Below, piece by piece: positions 1-5,137 of a stretch of 5,375 nucleotides of DNA. Positions within the stretch are counted from its first letter, which is position 1, and each line of letters starts with the position of its first letter. The stretch is taken from assembly GCA_036377075.1 (NCBI GenBank), contig DASUZB010000275.1:1-5375 (forward strand), written 5' to 3'. This DNA comes from DASUZB01 sp036377075 (lineage in GTDB: Bacteria; Actinomycetota; CALGFH01). Below the pieces are notes generated by a model. It saw only the letters and a list, made by a program, of their open reading frames with translations. It was not told the origin of the DNA and did not search any database. The translations under genes were made by a program, and so were the position numbers.

Positions 1-1
1 T

Positions 2-493
2 TTCGACCTCGCCATCAGTCGGTTCGGGACGATGTTCTTCGATGACCCCGTCGCGGCGTTCGCCAACATCGCGGTGGCGCTTCGGCCCGCCGGGCGCCTG
101 GTGATGATGGTCTGGCAGGCGCATCAACAGAACGAATGGTCTGTGGCGATCGAACGGGCGCTCGGCCGTGAGGGGTCGCCGGTCCCAGGTCCGGAAGCGC
201 GGGAGCCGTTCTCGCTTGCCGATCAAGACACCGTGAAGGCGATCCTCGGCGCGGCGGGATTCGGCGAGGCCACGTTCACCGACGTCCACCAGCCCATCTA
301 CTTCGGCCCGGACGTCGCGGCGGCCCTCGAGTGGGTCGGCGGTTTCTCGAGCACTAGGGACTTGCTGATGCGCCTGGGTGCCGCCGCCGAGCAGGCGCTC
401 GAGCGTCTCCGTGAGGCCCTCGCCGCGCACGCAAGCGAACGTGGCGTGTGGTTCGATTCGCGGGCATGGATTGTCGAGGCCCGCCGTCCGTGA
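2..493 (+). CDS. SAM-dependent class I methyltransferase, C-terminal part (5' end outside window)
   Basis: The reading frame is open from base 2, before any start codon, so the gene begins upstream and 163 residues are visible. The first residues (FDLAISRFGTMFF) match the strand 4 region of Rossmann-fold, UbiE/Methyltransf_11-type enzymes. They are followed by ALRPAGRLVMMVW at about residues 26-38, the usual 'ALRPGG-L' helix and strand 5 motif. The S-adenosylmethionine glycine-rich loop (motif I) must lie in the missing N-terminal half. The rest (PFSLAD near residue 64, then an AGF turn) resembles the C-terminal part of actinobacterial methyltransferases, including an alanine- and leucine-rich helix near residues 117-145 and a final strand ending VEARRP. 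Such cytosolic proteins move a methyl group from SAM to a small molecule; the substrate cannot be told. The stop TGA is the first base triplet of a strong stem-loop. The family is clear, the specific role unknown. Confidence 0.87.
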   Translation, partial: FDLAISRFGTMFFDDPVAAFANIAVALRPAGRLVMMVWQAHQQNEWSVAIERALGREGSPVPGPEAREPFSLADQDTVKAILGAAGFGEATFTDVHQPIYFGPDVAAALEWVGGFSSTRDLLMRLGAAAEQALERLREALAAHASERGVWFDSRAWIVEARRP

Positions 494-527
494 CCGAATC
501 GAGCGCATCTGCGCGATCCTTCGGTCA
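491..527 (+). terminator. Stem-loop starting at the methyltransferase stop codon (possible terminator)
   Basis: TGACCGAA at 491-498 is the exact reverse complement of TTCGGTCA at 520-527, giving an 8-bp outer stem. Inside the 21-base loop, GCGCA (503-507) can pair with TGCGC (510-514). The outer arm includes the stop codon of the methyltransferase. There is no run of T after the stem, so it is not a classical intrinsic terminator; high-GC actinomycetes often have terminator-like hairpins without a U-tract. The pairing is seen directly, the function is inferred. Confidence 0.45.
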
Positions 528-570
528 GCAGAGCCCGGCTGAGCCCGCTCGGATGCCTCACGAGGCGGGA

Positions 571-590
571 GCGCACCCCCGTGGGTGCGT
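571..590 (+). promoter_or_regulatory. GC-rich hairpin just upstream of the oxidoreductase ribosome binding site
   Basis: CGCACCC (572-578) pairs with GGGTGCG (583-589) around a four-base loop CCGT, with a further G-T wobble at 571/590. The AGGA ribosome binding site of the LLM oxidoreductase begins at the very next base (591). The hairpin could act as a terminator for the upstream unit, as a transcript 5' stabiliser, or by affecting ribosome access. The in-frame GTG at 585 lies inside it. Confidence 0.4.
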
Positions 591-594
591 AGGA
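591..594 (+). promoter_or_regulatory. Ribosome binding site of the LLM oxidoreductase
   Basis: AGGA lies 8 bases before the ATG at 603. It supports ATG 603 over the in-frame GTG at 585, which lies in a hairpin and would add six residues (MRRIAP) before the family's usual N-terminus. Confidence 0.55.
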
Positions 595-602
595 TCGCGC
601 CG

Positions 603-1427
603 ATGCGCTCAGGACTCTTCGTGCCGATCTTCGATGCGCTGGCGGACCCCGCGCTCGTCGCCCGGCTGTCCGCCGAGGCAGAGGAAGCCGGATGGGACGG
701 CATCTTCCTCTGGGATCACGTCCGCTGGCGGGAGCCGGTTCTCGAGGTCGCCGATGCCTGGATCACGCTCGCGGCGATCGCCACCGCGACACAGACGATC
801 CGACTCGGTCCGATGGTCACCCCGCTCGCCAGGCGCCGACCGGTCAAGGTCGCCAGGGAGACCGCGACCCTTGATCGGCTGAGCGGCGGCCGCTTGACGC
901 TCGGCGTCGGCCTCGGCAGCGACCGGTCCGGGAACGAACTTTCGATCACAGGGGAGGAACTCGATGACCGCCGGCGCGCGGGGATGCTCGACGAGGCCCT
1001 GGAGATCCTGACGGCCGCCTGGTCGGGCGAGCCGGTGTACCACCGTGGTGAGCACTATACGGTCGACGGCATGCGGTTCCTGCCCCGGCCGGTTCAGCGG
1101 CCCGGGGTCCCGGTGTGGGTGGGCGGCTACCCCGGAAAGCAAAAGCCGCTTCGGCGTGCCGTCCGGTTCCAGGGGTTCTTCCCGGTCGACCTCGAGCACC
1201 CGGACCAACTCGCCGAGCTCGTCGCCGAGCTTGCCTCGGTTCGCAAGGCGATCGGTAGGGACATGAAGGAGCCCTTCGACGTCGTCGCGGCGCTGCCGGT
1301 GGGCACCCATCCGGCGCCCTACGCATCGGCAGGTGCTACGTGGTGGATGGTGGAGTTTCCGTGGGACGGGGTGTCGGTGGACCAGGTACGCGGTGTGATC
1401 CGTGATGGACCGGCGCCCTCGGGCTGA
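603..1427 (+). CDS. LLM class (luciferase-like) flavin-dependent oxidoreductase
   Basis: A 274-residue member of the bacterial luciferase-like monooxygenase superfamily (TIM barrel; FMN or coenzyme F420). The N-terminus MRSGLFVPIFDALADP is the family's first strand, followed by EAEEAGWDGIFLWDHV (residues 25-40), a hallmark of this superfamily. Further landmarks are IATATQTIRLGPMVTPLARR (59-78), the ETATLDRLSGGRLTLGVGLG stretch (86-105) leading into the cofactor-phosphate region, RRRAGMLDEALEILTAAWSG (123-142), and PRPVQRPGVPVWVGGYPGK (161-179). In actinomycetes such proteins are often F420-dependent reductases or dehydrogenases, or flavin monooxygenases; the substrate is not readable. Length is slightly under that of many homologues, with a short C-terminal end (IRDGPAPSG) but no visible break. 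ATG 603 is chosen because AGGA precedes it and it gives the family N-terminus. It follows the methyltransferase on the same strand after 109 bases, but two hairpins in the gap argue against simple co-transcription. Confidence 0.93.
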   Translation: MRSGLFVPIFDALADPALVARLSAEAEEAGWDGIFLWDHVRWREPVLEVADAWITLAAIATATQTIRLGPMVTPLARRRPVKVARETATLDRLSGGRLTLGVGLGSDRSGNELSITGEELDDRRRAGMLDEALEILTAAWSGEPVYHRGEHYTVDGMRFLPRPVQRPGVPVWVGGYPGKQKPLRRAVRFQGFFPVDLEHPDQLAELVAELASVRKAIGRDMKEPFDVVAALPVGTHPAPYASAGATWWMVEFPWDGVSVDQVRGVIRDGPAPSG

Positions 1428-1763
1428 TTACCGTGGATCGTCAGACGTGGTGCAACGAGCCATTCGGGCGCCGCTTTGTGCGGTGGAGCGATCGCGCAGA
1501 ACCGCTAGGCGCCTGCCGCGTACGCCCGCTCGAGCTCGGCGATGTCGATCTTCGTCACCTGCAGCATCGCTGACATGACCCGCTGCACCGCCAGCTCCTC
1601 GACCCGCCGGCGTGGCTGCGCCGCGGCGGCTCGCCCGGGGGCAATGCCGCGCCAGGCCTAGGCGCAGCCGTCGCTTGGACCGCGGGGGTGTGCGGTGCGG
1701 CGGGGGGCGGCGTGTTGCCCCAGCGGCCCCCACCGCGTCGCCCGCCCGGCTGTGTACCGGGTG
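1428..1763. other. Gene-poor, GC-rich gap between convergent LLM oxidoreductase and epoxide hydrolase
   Basis: This stretch of about 336 bases separates two genes that converge on it. No intact gene is supported. The only recognisable coding trace is the minus-strand VOC-like C-terminal tail at 1505-1612. The part from about 1620 to 1763 is very G/C-rich, with G-runs and C-runs (near 1712-1730), and has no protein-like signal in any frame that I could recognise. Just beyond the hydrolase stop, CCCGG (1745-1749) and CCGGG (1757-1761) can form a 5-bp hairpin with a seven-base loop, a weak candidate for transcript termination on the minus strand. The single GCGATCGC palindrome (1488-1495) is probably chance. 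Confidence 0.5.
1505..1612 (-). pseudogene. C-terminal remnant of a PhnB-like VOC family protein
   Basis: Reading the minus strand toward the TAG at 1505-1507 gives a peptide containing QRVMSAMLQVTKIDIAELER, then AYAAGA and the stop. It closely resembles the conserved C-terminal tail of PhnB-like glyoxalase/VOC proteins ('3-demethylubiquinone methyltransferase-like'), in which an RVMxAML-x-KIDIAxLxxAY segment ends the protein. Upstream, the similarity stops at about position 1612, the residues become low-complexity Ala/Arg/Pro, and a TAG at 1658-1660 closes the frame with no start codon between. None of the metal-binding or beta-alpha-beta-beta-beta motifs of the VOC fold is present in any minus frame up to the hydrolase gene. 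I therefore read it as the 3' remnant of a deleted gene that once lay downstream of the epoxide hydrolase. Family assignment rests on about 33 residues from memory. Confidence 0.55.
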
Positions 1764-2909
1764 TCAGCGGAACTGGCGGAAGAACTCCCGCACGTCGCCG
1801 ACCAGAAGGTCGGGGGCTTCCATGGCGGCGAAGTGGCCGCCGCGGCTGAACTCGGCCCAATGCACGATGTTGTGGTCGCGTTCGGCCAGCGGCCGGATGG
1901 TGGTGTCGCCGGGGAATACCGCCACCGCGGTGGGCACTGGGGACTTCGGCTGGGCTTGGCCCCAGGTGCGGGCACCTTCGTAGTAGATGCGGGCCGCCGA
2001 GCCGGCGGTGCCGGTGAGCCAGTACACCGACACGTCGGTGAGGATCAGGTCGCGGTCGACGGCGTCTTCGGGCAGGCTTGCGGCCGGGTCGGTCCATTCC
2101 TTGAACTTCTCGACGATCCAGGCGAGCTGGCCGGCCGGTGAATCGGTGAGCGCGTAGGAGAGGGTCTGCGGCCGGGTGGACTGGACGATGGCATAGCCGC
2201 CCATGTCACGGCCGTACTGTTCCAGGAGCGCGAGGCGGGCCTGGTCGGCCTCGGTGAGCCCGGCCAGTTCCGACGGGTCGCCGGAGGGGAAGGTGCCCAG
2301 GTTGTTGACGTGCACGCCGATGACCTGCTCGGGGTCGATGCGGCCAAGCTCGGGGGAGACGACTGAGCCGGTGTCGCCGCCCTGGGCCCCATACCGGTGG
2401 TAGCCGAGGCGGTGCATCAGTTCGGCCCAGGCTTGGGCGACCCGGCGGGTGTCCCAGCCCGGGCCGGCGAGCGGGGTGGAGAAGCCGAAGCCGGGCAGCG
2501 ACGGTGCGACGACGTGGAAGGCGTCGGCGGGGTCGCCGCCGTGGCGGGCGGGGTCGGTCAGCGGGCCGATGACGTTGATGAACTCGGCGACCGAGCCGGG
2601 CCAGCCGTGGGTGATGATCAGCGGCAGCGCGGCCTGCTCGGCCGAGCGGACGTGCAGGAAGTGCACGGTCTGGCCGTCGATGACGGTGGTGAACTGGGGG
2701 AACTGGTTCAGCAGGGCCTCGTGGGCGCGCCAGTCGTACCCGATGGCCCAATAGGCGACCAGGTCTTTCAGGTAGGCCACCGGCACGCCGGCCTCCCAGC
2801 CGGAGCCTGGCAGCTCGGCTGGCCAGCGGGTGTGGCCCAGCCGCTCGCGCAGGTCGTCCAGGTCGGCCTGGGGGATGTCGATCCGGAAGGGACGAATCTC
2901 GCCGCTCAT
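1764..2909 (-). CDS. Epoxide hydrolase, EHN-type alpha/beta hydrolase
   Basis: A complete 381-residue protein of the microsomal-type epoxide hydrolase family. It has an N-terminal EHN domain (about residues 4-110, starting IRPFRIDIPQADLDDLRERL and holding RWP at 28-30) and an alpha/beta-hydrolase core. HGWPGS (101-106) is the HGxP oxyanion-hole motif. AQGGDTGS (175-182) carries the predicted nucleophile Asp179. RGGHFAAMEAPDLL (356-369) carries the catalytic His359, and Asp335 in VFPGDT sits where the charge-relay acid is expected. Tyr239 (GGYAIVQSTRPQT) and Tyr309 (RIYYEG) align with the two epoxide-polarising tyrosines of the mammalian enzyme. It should open epoxides to diols through an alkyl-enzyme ester in the cytosol; the substrate is unknown. 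There is no signal peptide or membrane anchor, unlike the mammalian enzyme. The residue after the nucleophile is Thr where Trp is common. A strong GAGGAGG precedes the ATG. It is divergent from a WYL regulator, its likely controller. Confidence 0.95.
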   Translation of the reverse strand: MSGEIRPFRIDIPQADLDDLRERLGHTRWPAELPGSGWEAGVPVAYLKDLVAYWAIGYDWRAHEALLNQFPQFTTVIDGQTVHFLHVRSAEQAALPLIITHGWPGSVAEFINVIGPLTDPARHGGDPADAFHVVAPSLPGFGFSTPLAGPGWDTRRVAQAWAELMHRLGYHRYGAQGGDTGSVVSPELGRIDPEQVIGVHVNNLGTFPSGDPSELAGLTEADQARLALLEQYGRDMGGYAIVQSTRPQTLSYALTDSPAGQLAWIVEKFKEWTDPAASLPEDAVDRDLILTDVSVYWLTGTAGSAARIYYEGARTWGQAQPKSPVPTAVAVFPGDTTIRPLAERDHNIVHWAEFSRGGHFAAMEAPDLLVGDVREFFRQFR

Positions 2910-2912
2910 GGT

Positions 2913-2919
2913 CCTCCTC
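2913..2919 (-). promoter_or_regulatory. Ribosome binding site of the epoxide hydrolase
   Basis: The minus strand reads GAGGAGG, then ACC, then ATG (2909-2907). This near-perfect Shine-Dalgarno sequence fixes the start, which also matches the family N-terminus. Confidence 0.85.
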
Positions 2920-2950
2920 GGGGTCGCTGGGCGGACGGCTCGACGGCTCC

Positions 2951-2956
2951 ATCCTA
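2951..2956 (-). promoter_or_regulatory. Putative -10 box for the epoxide hydrolase
   Basis: On the minus strand TAGGAT matches four of six TATAAT positions, including the key first two and the last. A start about seven bases downstream, near 2944, would leave a leader of about 35 bases containing the ribosome binding site. No good -35 hexamer is visible 16-18 bases upstream; that zone overlaps the inverted repeat at 2971-2992, as expected for a regulated promoter with a weak -35. Confidence 0.35.
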
Positions 2957-2970
2957 GGCACCATGTAGGT

Positions 2971-2992
2971 CAGTTCATGTCCCACATGACTG
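2971..2992. promoter_or_regulatory. Imperfect inverted repeat between divergent genes, putative operator
   Basis: The left arm CAGTTCATGT (2971-2980) and right arm ACATGACTG (2984-2992) are reverse complements over nine pairs with one extra T in the left arm and a CCC spacer. The perfect core is CATGT-CCC-ACATG with one more T-A pair. Another CATGT lies at 2962-2966, 14 bases from the second copy, about one and a half helical turns. The repeat lies between the two outward-facing -10-like boxes and covers the expected -35 zone of both, so a bound repressor could shut both promoters. The repeat is seen in the sequence; its binding by the adjacent WYL protein is inferred. Confidence 0.5.
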
Positions 2993-2999
2993 GTATCCT
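2991..2999 (+). promoter_or_regulatory. Putative extended -10 box for the WYL regulator
   Basis: TGGTATCCT has the form TG-N-TATxxT of an extended -10 element. The A of the ATG at 3007 lies seven bases after its last T, so transcription would start at or next to the initiation codon and give a leaderless mRNA, which is common in actinobacteria. There is no clear Shine-Dalgarno sequence before ATG 3007, which fits. A -35 with 17-base spacing (2971-2976, CAGTTC) would be poor and lies inside the inverted repeat. Confidence 0.4.
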
Positions 3000-3006
3000 G
3001 AGATCC

Positions 3007-3963
3007 ATGGGCGACACCCCGGCTCGGCTGCTGCGGCTGCTGTCCCTGCTCCAGACGCCACGCGACTGGCCAGGCAGCGAGCTGGCCGAACGCCTCCAGG
3101 TGAGCCCGCGCACCATCCGCCGCGACATCCAGCGGCTCCGCGACCTCGGCTACCCGGTGCAGGCCACCATGGGCGCCGTGGGCGGCTACCGCCTGGTCGC
3201 GGGCACCGCCATGCCGCCGCTGCTGCTCGACGACGAGGAATCCGTCGCGGTCGCGGTCGGCCTGCGCACCGCCGCCAACGGTACCGTCACCGGGATCGAG
3301 GAAGCCTCGGTCCGCGCGCTGGGCAAGCTGGAACAGGTGCTTCCCTCCCGGCTGCGCCACCGGGTCAGCGCGCTGCACTCGGTCACCCTGCCGCTGCCCG
3401 GCGCCCAGGCACTGGTCGACCCGGTGGTGCTGACGGTCATCGCCACCGCCGCCCGCGACCGGCAGCGGATCAGGTTCGGCTACACCAGCCACGACGGCAC
3501 CCAGGGCACCCGCGCCGCCGAACCGCACCACCTGGTGCACACCGGCCGCCGCTGGTACCTGCTCGGCTGGGACCCGGCAAACAACGGCTGGCGCACCTTC
3601 CGCGCCGACCGGATGAGCTCACCGCAGATCACCGGGCCACGATTCACCCCGCGCGACCCGCCCGGCGGCGACGCCGCCGCCTACGTATCCCGCTCGGTGT
3701 CCTCCGCGCCCTACCGCTACCAGGCCCGCATCCGGCTGCACCTCCCCGCCCAGGCAGCCGCCGAACGTCTCCCGCCCACCGTCGGCCACCTCCAAGCCGA
3801 CGGCGAACACGCCTGCATCCTGTACACCGGCGCCGAATCCCCCGACGTGCTCGCGATCTACGTGGCCATCATCGGCGCCGAGTTCGAGATACTCGACCCG
3901 CCCGATCTCGCCGAGCATATCCTCGCCCTAGCCGGCAGGCTCACCCGCGCGGCACACCGATGA
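3007..3963 (+). CDS. YafY-type transcriptional regulator with HTH and WYL domains
   Basis: A 318-residue DNA-binding regulator of the WYL family. The N-terminal winged helix-turn-helix (HTH_11/DeoR-like, about residues 6-60) holds LAERLQVSPRTIRRDIQRL (26-44), with the recognition helix RTIRRDIQRLRDLG and the wing GAVGGYRL (57-64). A linker with PPLLLDDEESVAVAVGLRTA (70-89) follows, as in many actinobacterial YafY-like proteins. The WYL domain (about 135-210) contains RRWYLLGWD (181-189) with the name-giving Trp183-Tyr184-Leu185, and RTFRADRM (196-203). A WCX-type C-terminal extension (about 235-315) ends the protein. WYL domains sense small ligands, or nucleic acids in some proteins; the ligand here is unknown. 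Two upstream in-frame ATGs (2977, 2986) lie inside the inverted repeat and lack good ribosome binding sites; ATG 3007 gives the usual family N-terminus. Divergence from the epoxide hydrolase suggests local control of that enzyme and autoregulation, by inference. Confidence 0.94.
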   Translation: MGDTPARLLRLLSLLQTPRDWPGSELAERLQVSPRTIRRDIQRLRDLGYPVQATMGAVGGYRLVAGTAMPPLLLDDEESVAVAVGLRTAANGTVTGIEEASVRALGKLEQVLPSRLRHRVSALHSVTLPLPGAQALVDPVVLTVIATAARDRQRIRFGYTSHDGTQGTRAAEPHHLVHTGRRWYLLGWDPANNGWRTFRADRMSSPQITGPRFTPRDPPGGDAAAYVSRSVSSAPYRYQARIRLHLPAQAAAERLPPTVGHLQADGEHACILYTGAESPDVLAIYVAIIGAEFEILDPPDLAEHILALAGRLTRAAHR

Positions 3964-4184
3964 CCCGGGCCGGATCTCCCCAGCGAGTCGGCCGCAACTG
4001 TCTGTCACCACGACCGTCGAGGATGCTCGGATCAAGCTCGAGCACCTCTACCCTGCAATGCAGGGCTGTCAGCCTCCTAGCCTGAAGTTCTGCCCGTAAC
4101 CCTGGCGAGGTGGTCCTGCGGATGGTCGACCAGGAAGAACCCTGCCAGAACGCCTCGGGGACCCAGCGCCCAGCGCGCCGGCGA
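3964..4184. other. Convergent intergenic region with a short perfect hairpin
   Basis: The region of 221 bases lies between the end of the WYL regulator and the likely natural stop of the degraded minus-strand gene. I recognise no coding sequence. CCCTGC (4051-4056) and GCAGGG (4060-4065) form a perfect 6-bp hairpin around AAT, or a 7-bp palindrome about one base. It is placed as a bidirectional terminator would be, but it has no T-run on either strand. Confidence 0.35.
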
Positions 4185-4965
4185 TCAGCAGGCCCACGGG
4201 ATGTCGACCCACACCGACGCCCAGTCCATGACGAGGTAACGGCTGGTTGGTGGAGGCGAACTGGAACGCCATCGCGGCGGTGAAGTCGGCGCCCTTTGCG
4301 GGAGATCGACCGGGCCAGCGCCACGGCCGCGGAGGACCGCCTCCATCGTCGGCCTCCCGGATCACCGCAGGGCCGCAAGGAGGTCGTTGCAGGCCTGCTC
4401 GCAGCCGATGGCGAGGCGACGGTAGCTGACGCAGGCGTTTGGGGTCGGCTGGCCGGACACGCCGCATCGGGTGCTGCGGTCGGCGTTGGCGGCGGCCCAG
4501 ACGTCCAGGGCGAGGTGGTCGGCACCCACACCGTCGGCGCGCGCTCCAGGCCGCTGGCGCGGTGGGCGGCCCAGACCCCAGCCGGGAGGTGACCGGCACG
4601 GTCGCGGCCATGGCGTTGTACGCCGGCCAGGGGATCGGCCAGGTCACCCGGGTTGACCCGCCGGGCAGGTGGTGACCGAGCTCGCCCAGGGAGCGGAGCG
4701 ACTGCTTGGGCGCTGGAGCGGCGCCACCGCGTCCCGGTAGCGGCGGCTGGCCACCCCGTCCACCGCGTGGTCGATGCACCAGCGCGAGGCGGTGAGCTGC
4801 CCCAGCAGCTCGATCGCCAGGAGCGGCCGGCACCCGGGCTGCCATCAACCACCCGCTCACGCATACGGCGGGGATTCCGTCCTCAACGACCGACAGCGGT
4901 TTGTGGACCACACCGTTGGTCGGCCGGCCTCCCGCGGCCCCCCCACGCCCCTGGCCTGACTCCAT
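4185..4965 (-). pseudogene. Frameshift-riddled gene of unrecognised family
   Basis: A gene start is visible: GGAGG (minus strand of 4972-4976), six bases, then ATG at 4965-4963, with MESGQGRGG onward. The protein-like signal then moves between minus-strand frames: VHKPLSVVEDGIPAVC (to about 4840); LLGQLTASRWCIDHAVDG (from about 4823 to 4710); KQSLRSLGELGHH (from 4707); RVNPGDLADPLA (from 4660); YNAMAATV (from 4620); HRASGLERAPTVWVPTT (to about 4515); LALDVWAAANADRSTRCG and on through SYRRLAIGCEQACNDLLAAL (4514-4365); AVALARSIS (near 4325-4300); GADFTAAMAFQFASTNQP (4293-4240); and YLVMDWASVWVDIPWAC followed by TGA at 4187-4185. That is ten segments joined by at least nine frame changes, about 255 residues in all. 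I do not recognise the family; it looks alpha-helical and soluble, with no clear catalytic motif. A single 298-residue frame runs through 4069-4965 but keeps only part of the signal. Decay is the likeliest cause, dense indel errors the alternative. Confidence 0.6.
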
Positions 4966-5137
4966 CTTGTACCTCCATTCGCCCCAACTCCAGAGCAGCT
5001 CAGAAAACCAGTCTTCGGCTGCGCCGCCATTCCCACATTGGGCAAACGGGATGTCATTCCTTCGTCGCTTATCGCGCTGGAGGCGTGCTCCGCCCCCGCT
5101 TCGCTACACAACCTGTGGACCGCTCGTTGGGGGCGGG
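4966..5137. other. Intergenic region downstream of the multicopper oxidase, with an inverted repeat
   Basis: The 172 bases between the multicopper oxidase stop and the start of the degraded gene contain no supported gene. CCGCCCCC (5090-5097) is the exact reverse complement of GGGGGCGG (5129-5136), an 8-bp G/C stem around a 31-base loop, directly after the oxidase stop on the minus strand. It may terminate or protect the oxidase mRNA, although the loop is long and no T-run follows. GGAGG at 4972-4976 (minus) is the ribosome binding site of the degraded gene. I see no convincing promoter for that gene. Confidence 0.4.

Noticed and set aside
585..602. GTG at 585 as the start of the LLM oxidoreductase
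   Set aside because: It lies within a hairpin, has no ribosome binding site at proper distance and adds residues before the family N-terminus; ATG 603 has AGGA eight bases upstream.
1488..1495. GCGATCGC palindrome (the cyanobacterial HIP1 octamer)
   Set aside because: I noticed only one copy and nothing else points to cyanobacteria; it is expected by chance in GC-rich DNA.
1555..2097. A 180-codon minus-strand frame overlapping the epoxide hydrolase 3' end
   Set aside because: It overlaps the well-supported hydrolase in another frame and is Arg/Pro/Gly-rich, typical of a shadow in high-GC DNA.
2206..3540. A 444-codon open frame on the minus strand across the hydrolase/regulator spacer
   Set aside because: It is a high-GC shadow frame opposite the WYL regulator and out of frame with the hydrolase; the composition is Arg/Pro/Ala-rich with no family signal.
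4069..4965. The 298-codon minus-strand frame as an intact gene
   Set aside because: Only some stretches look protein-like, while the missing stretches are found in the other two minus frames in the right order, and the C-terminal third is low-complexity Arg/Pro/Gly.
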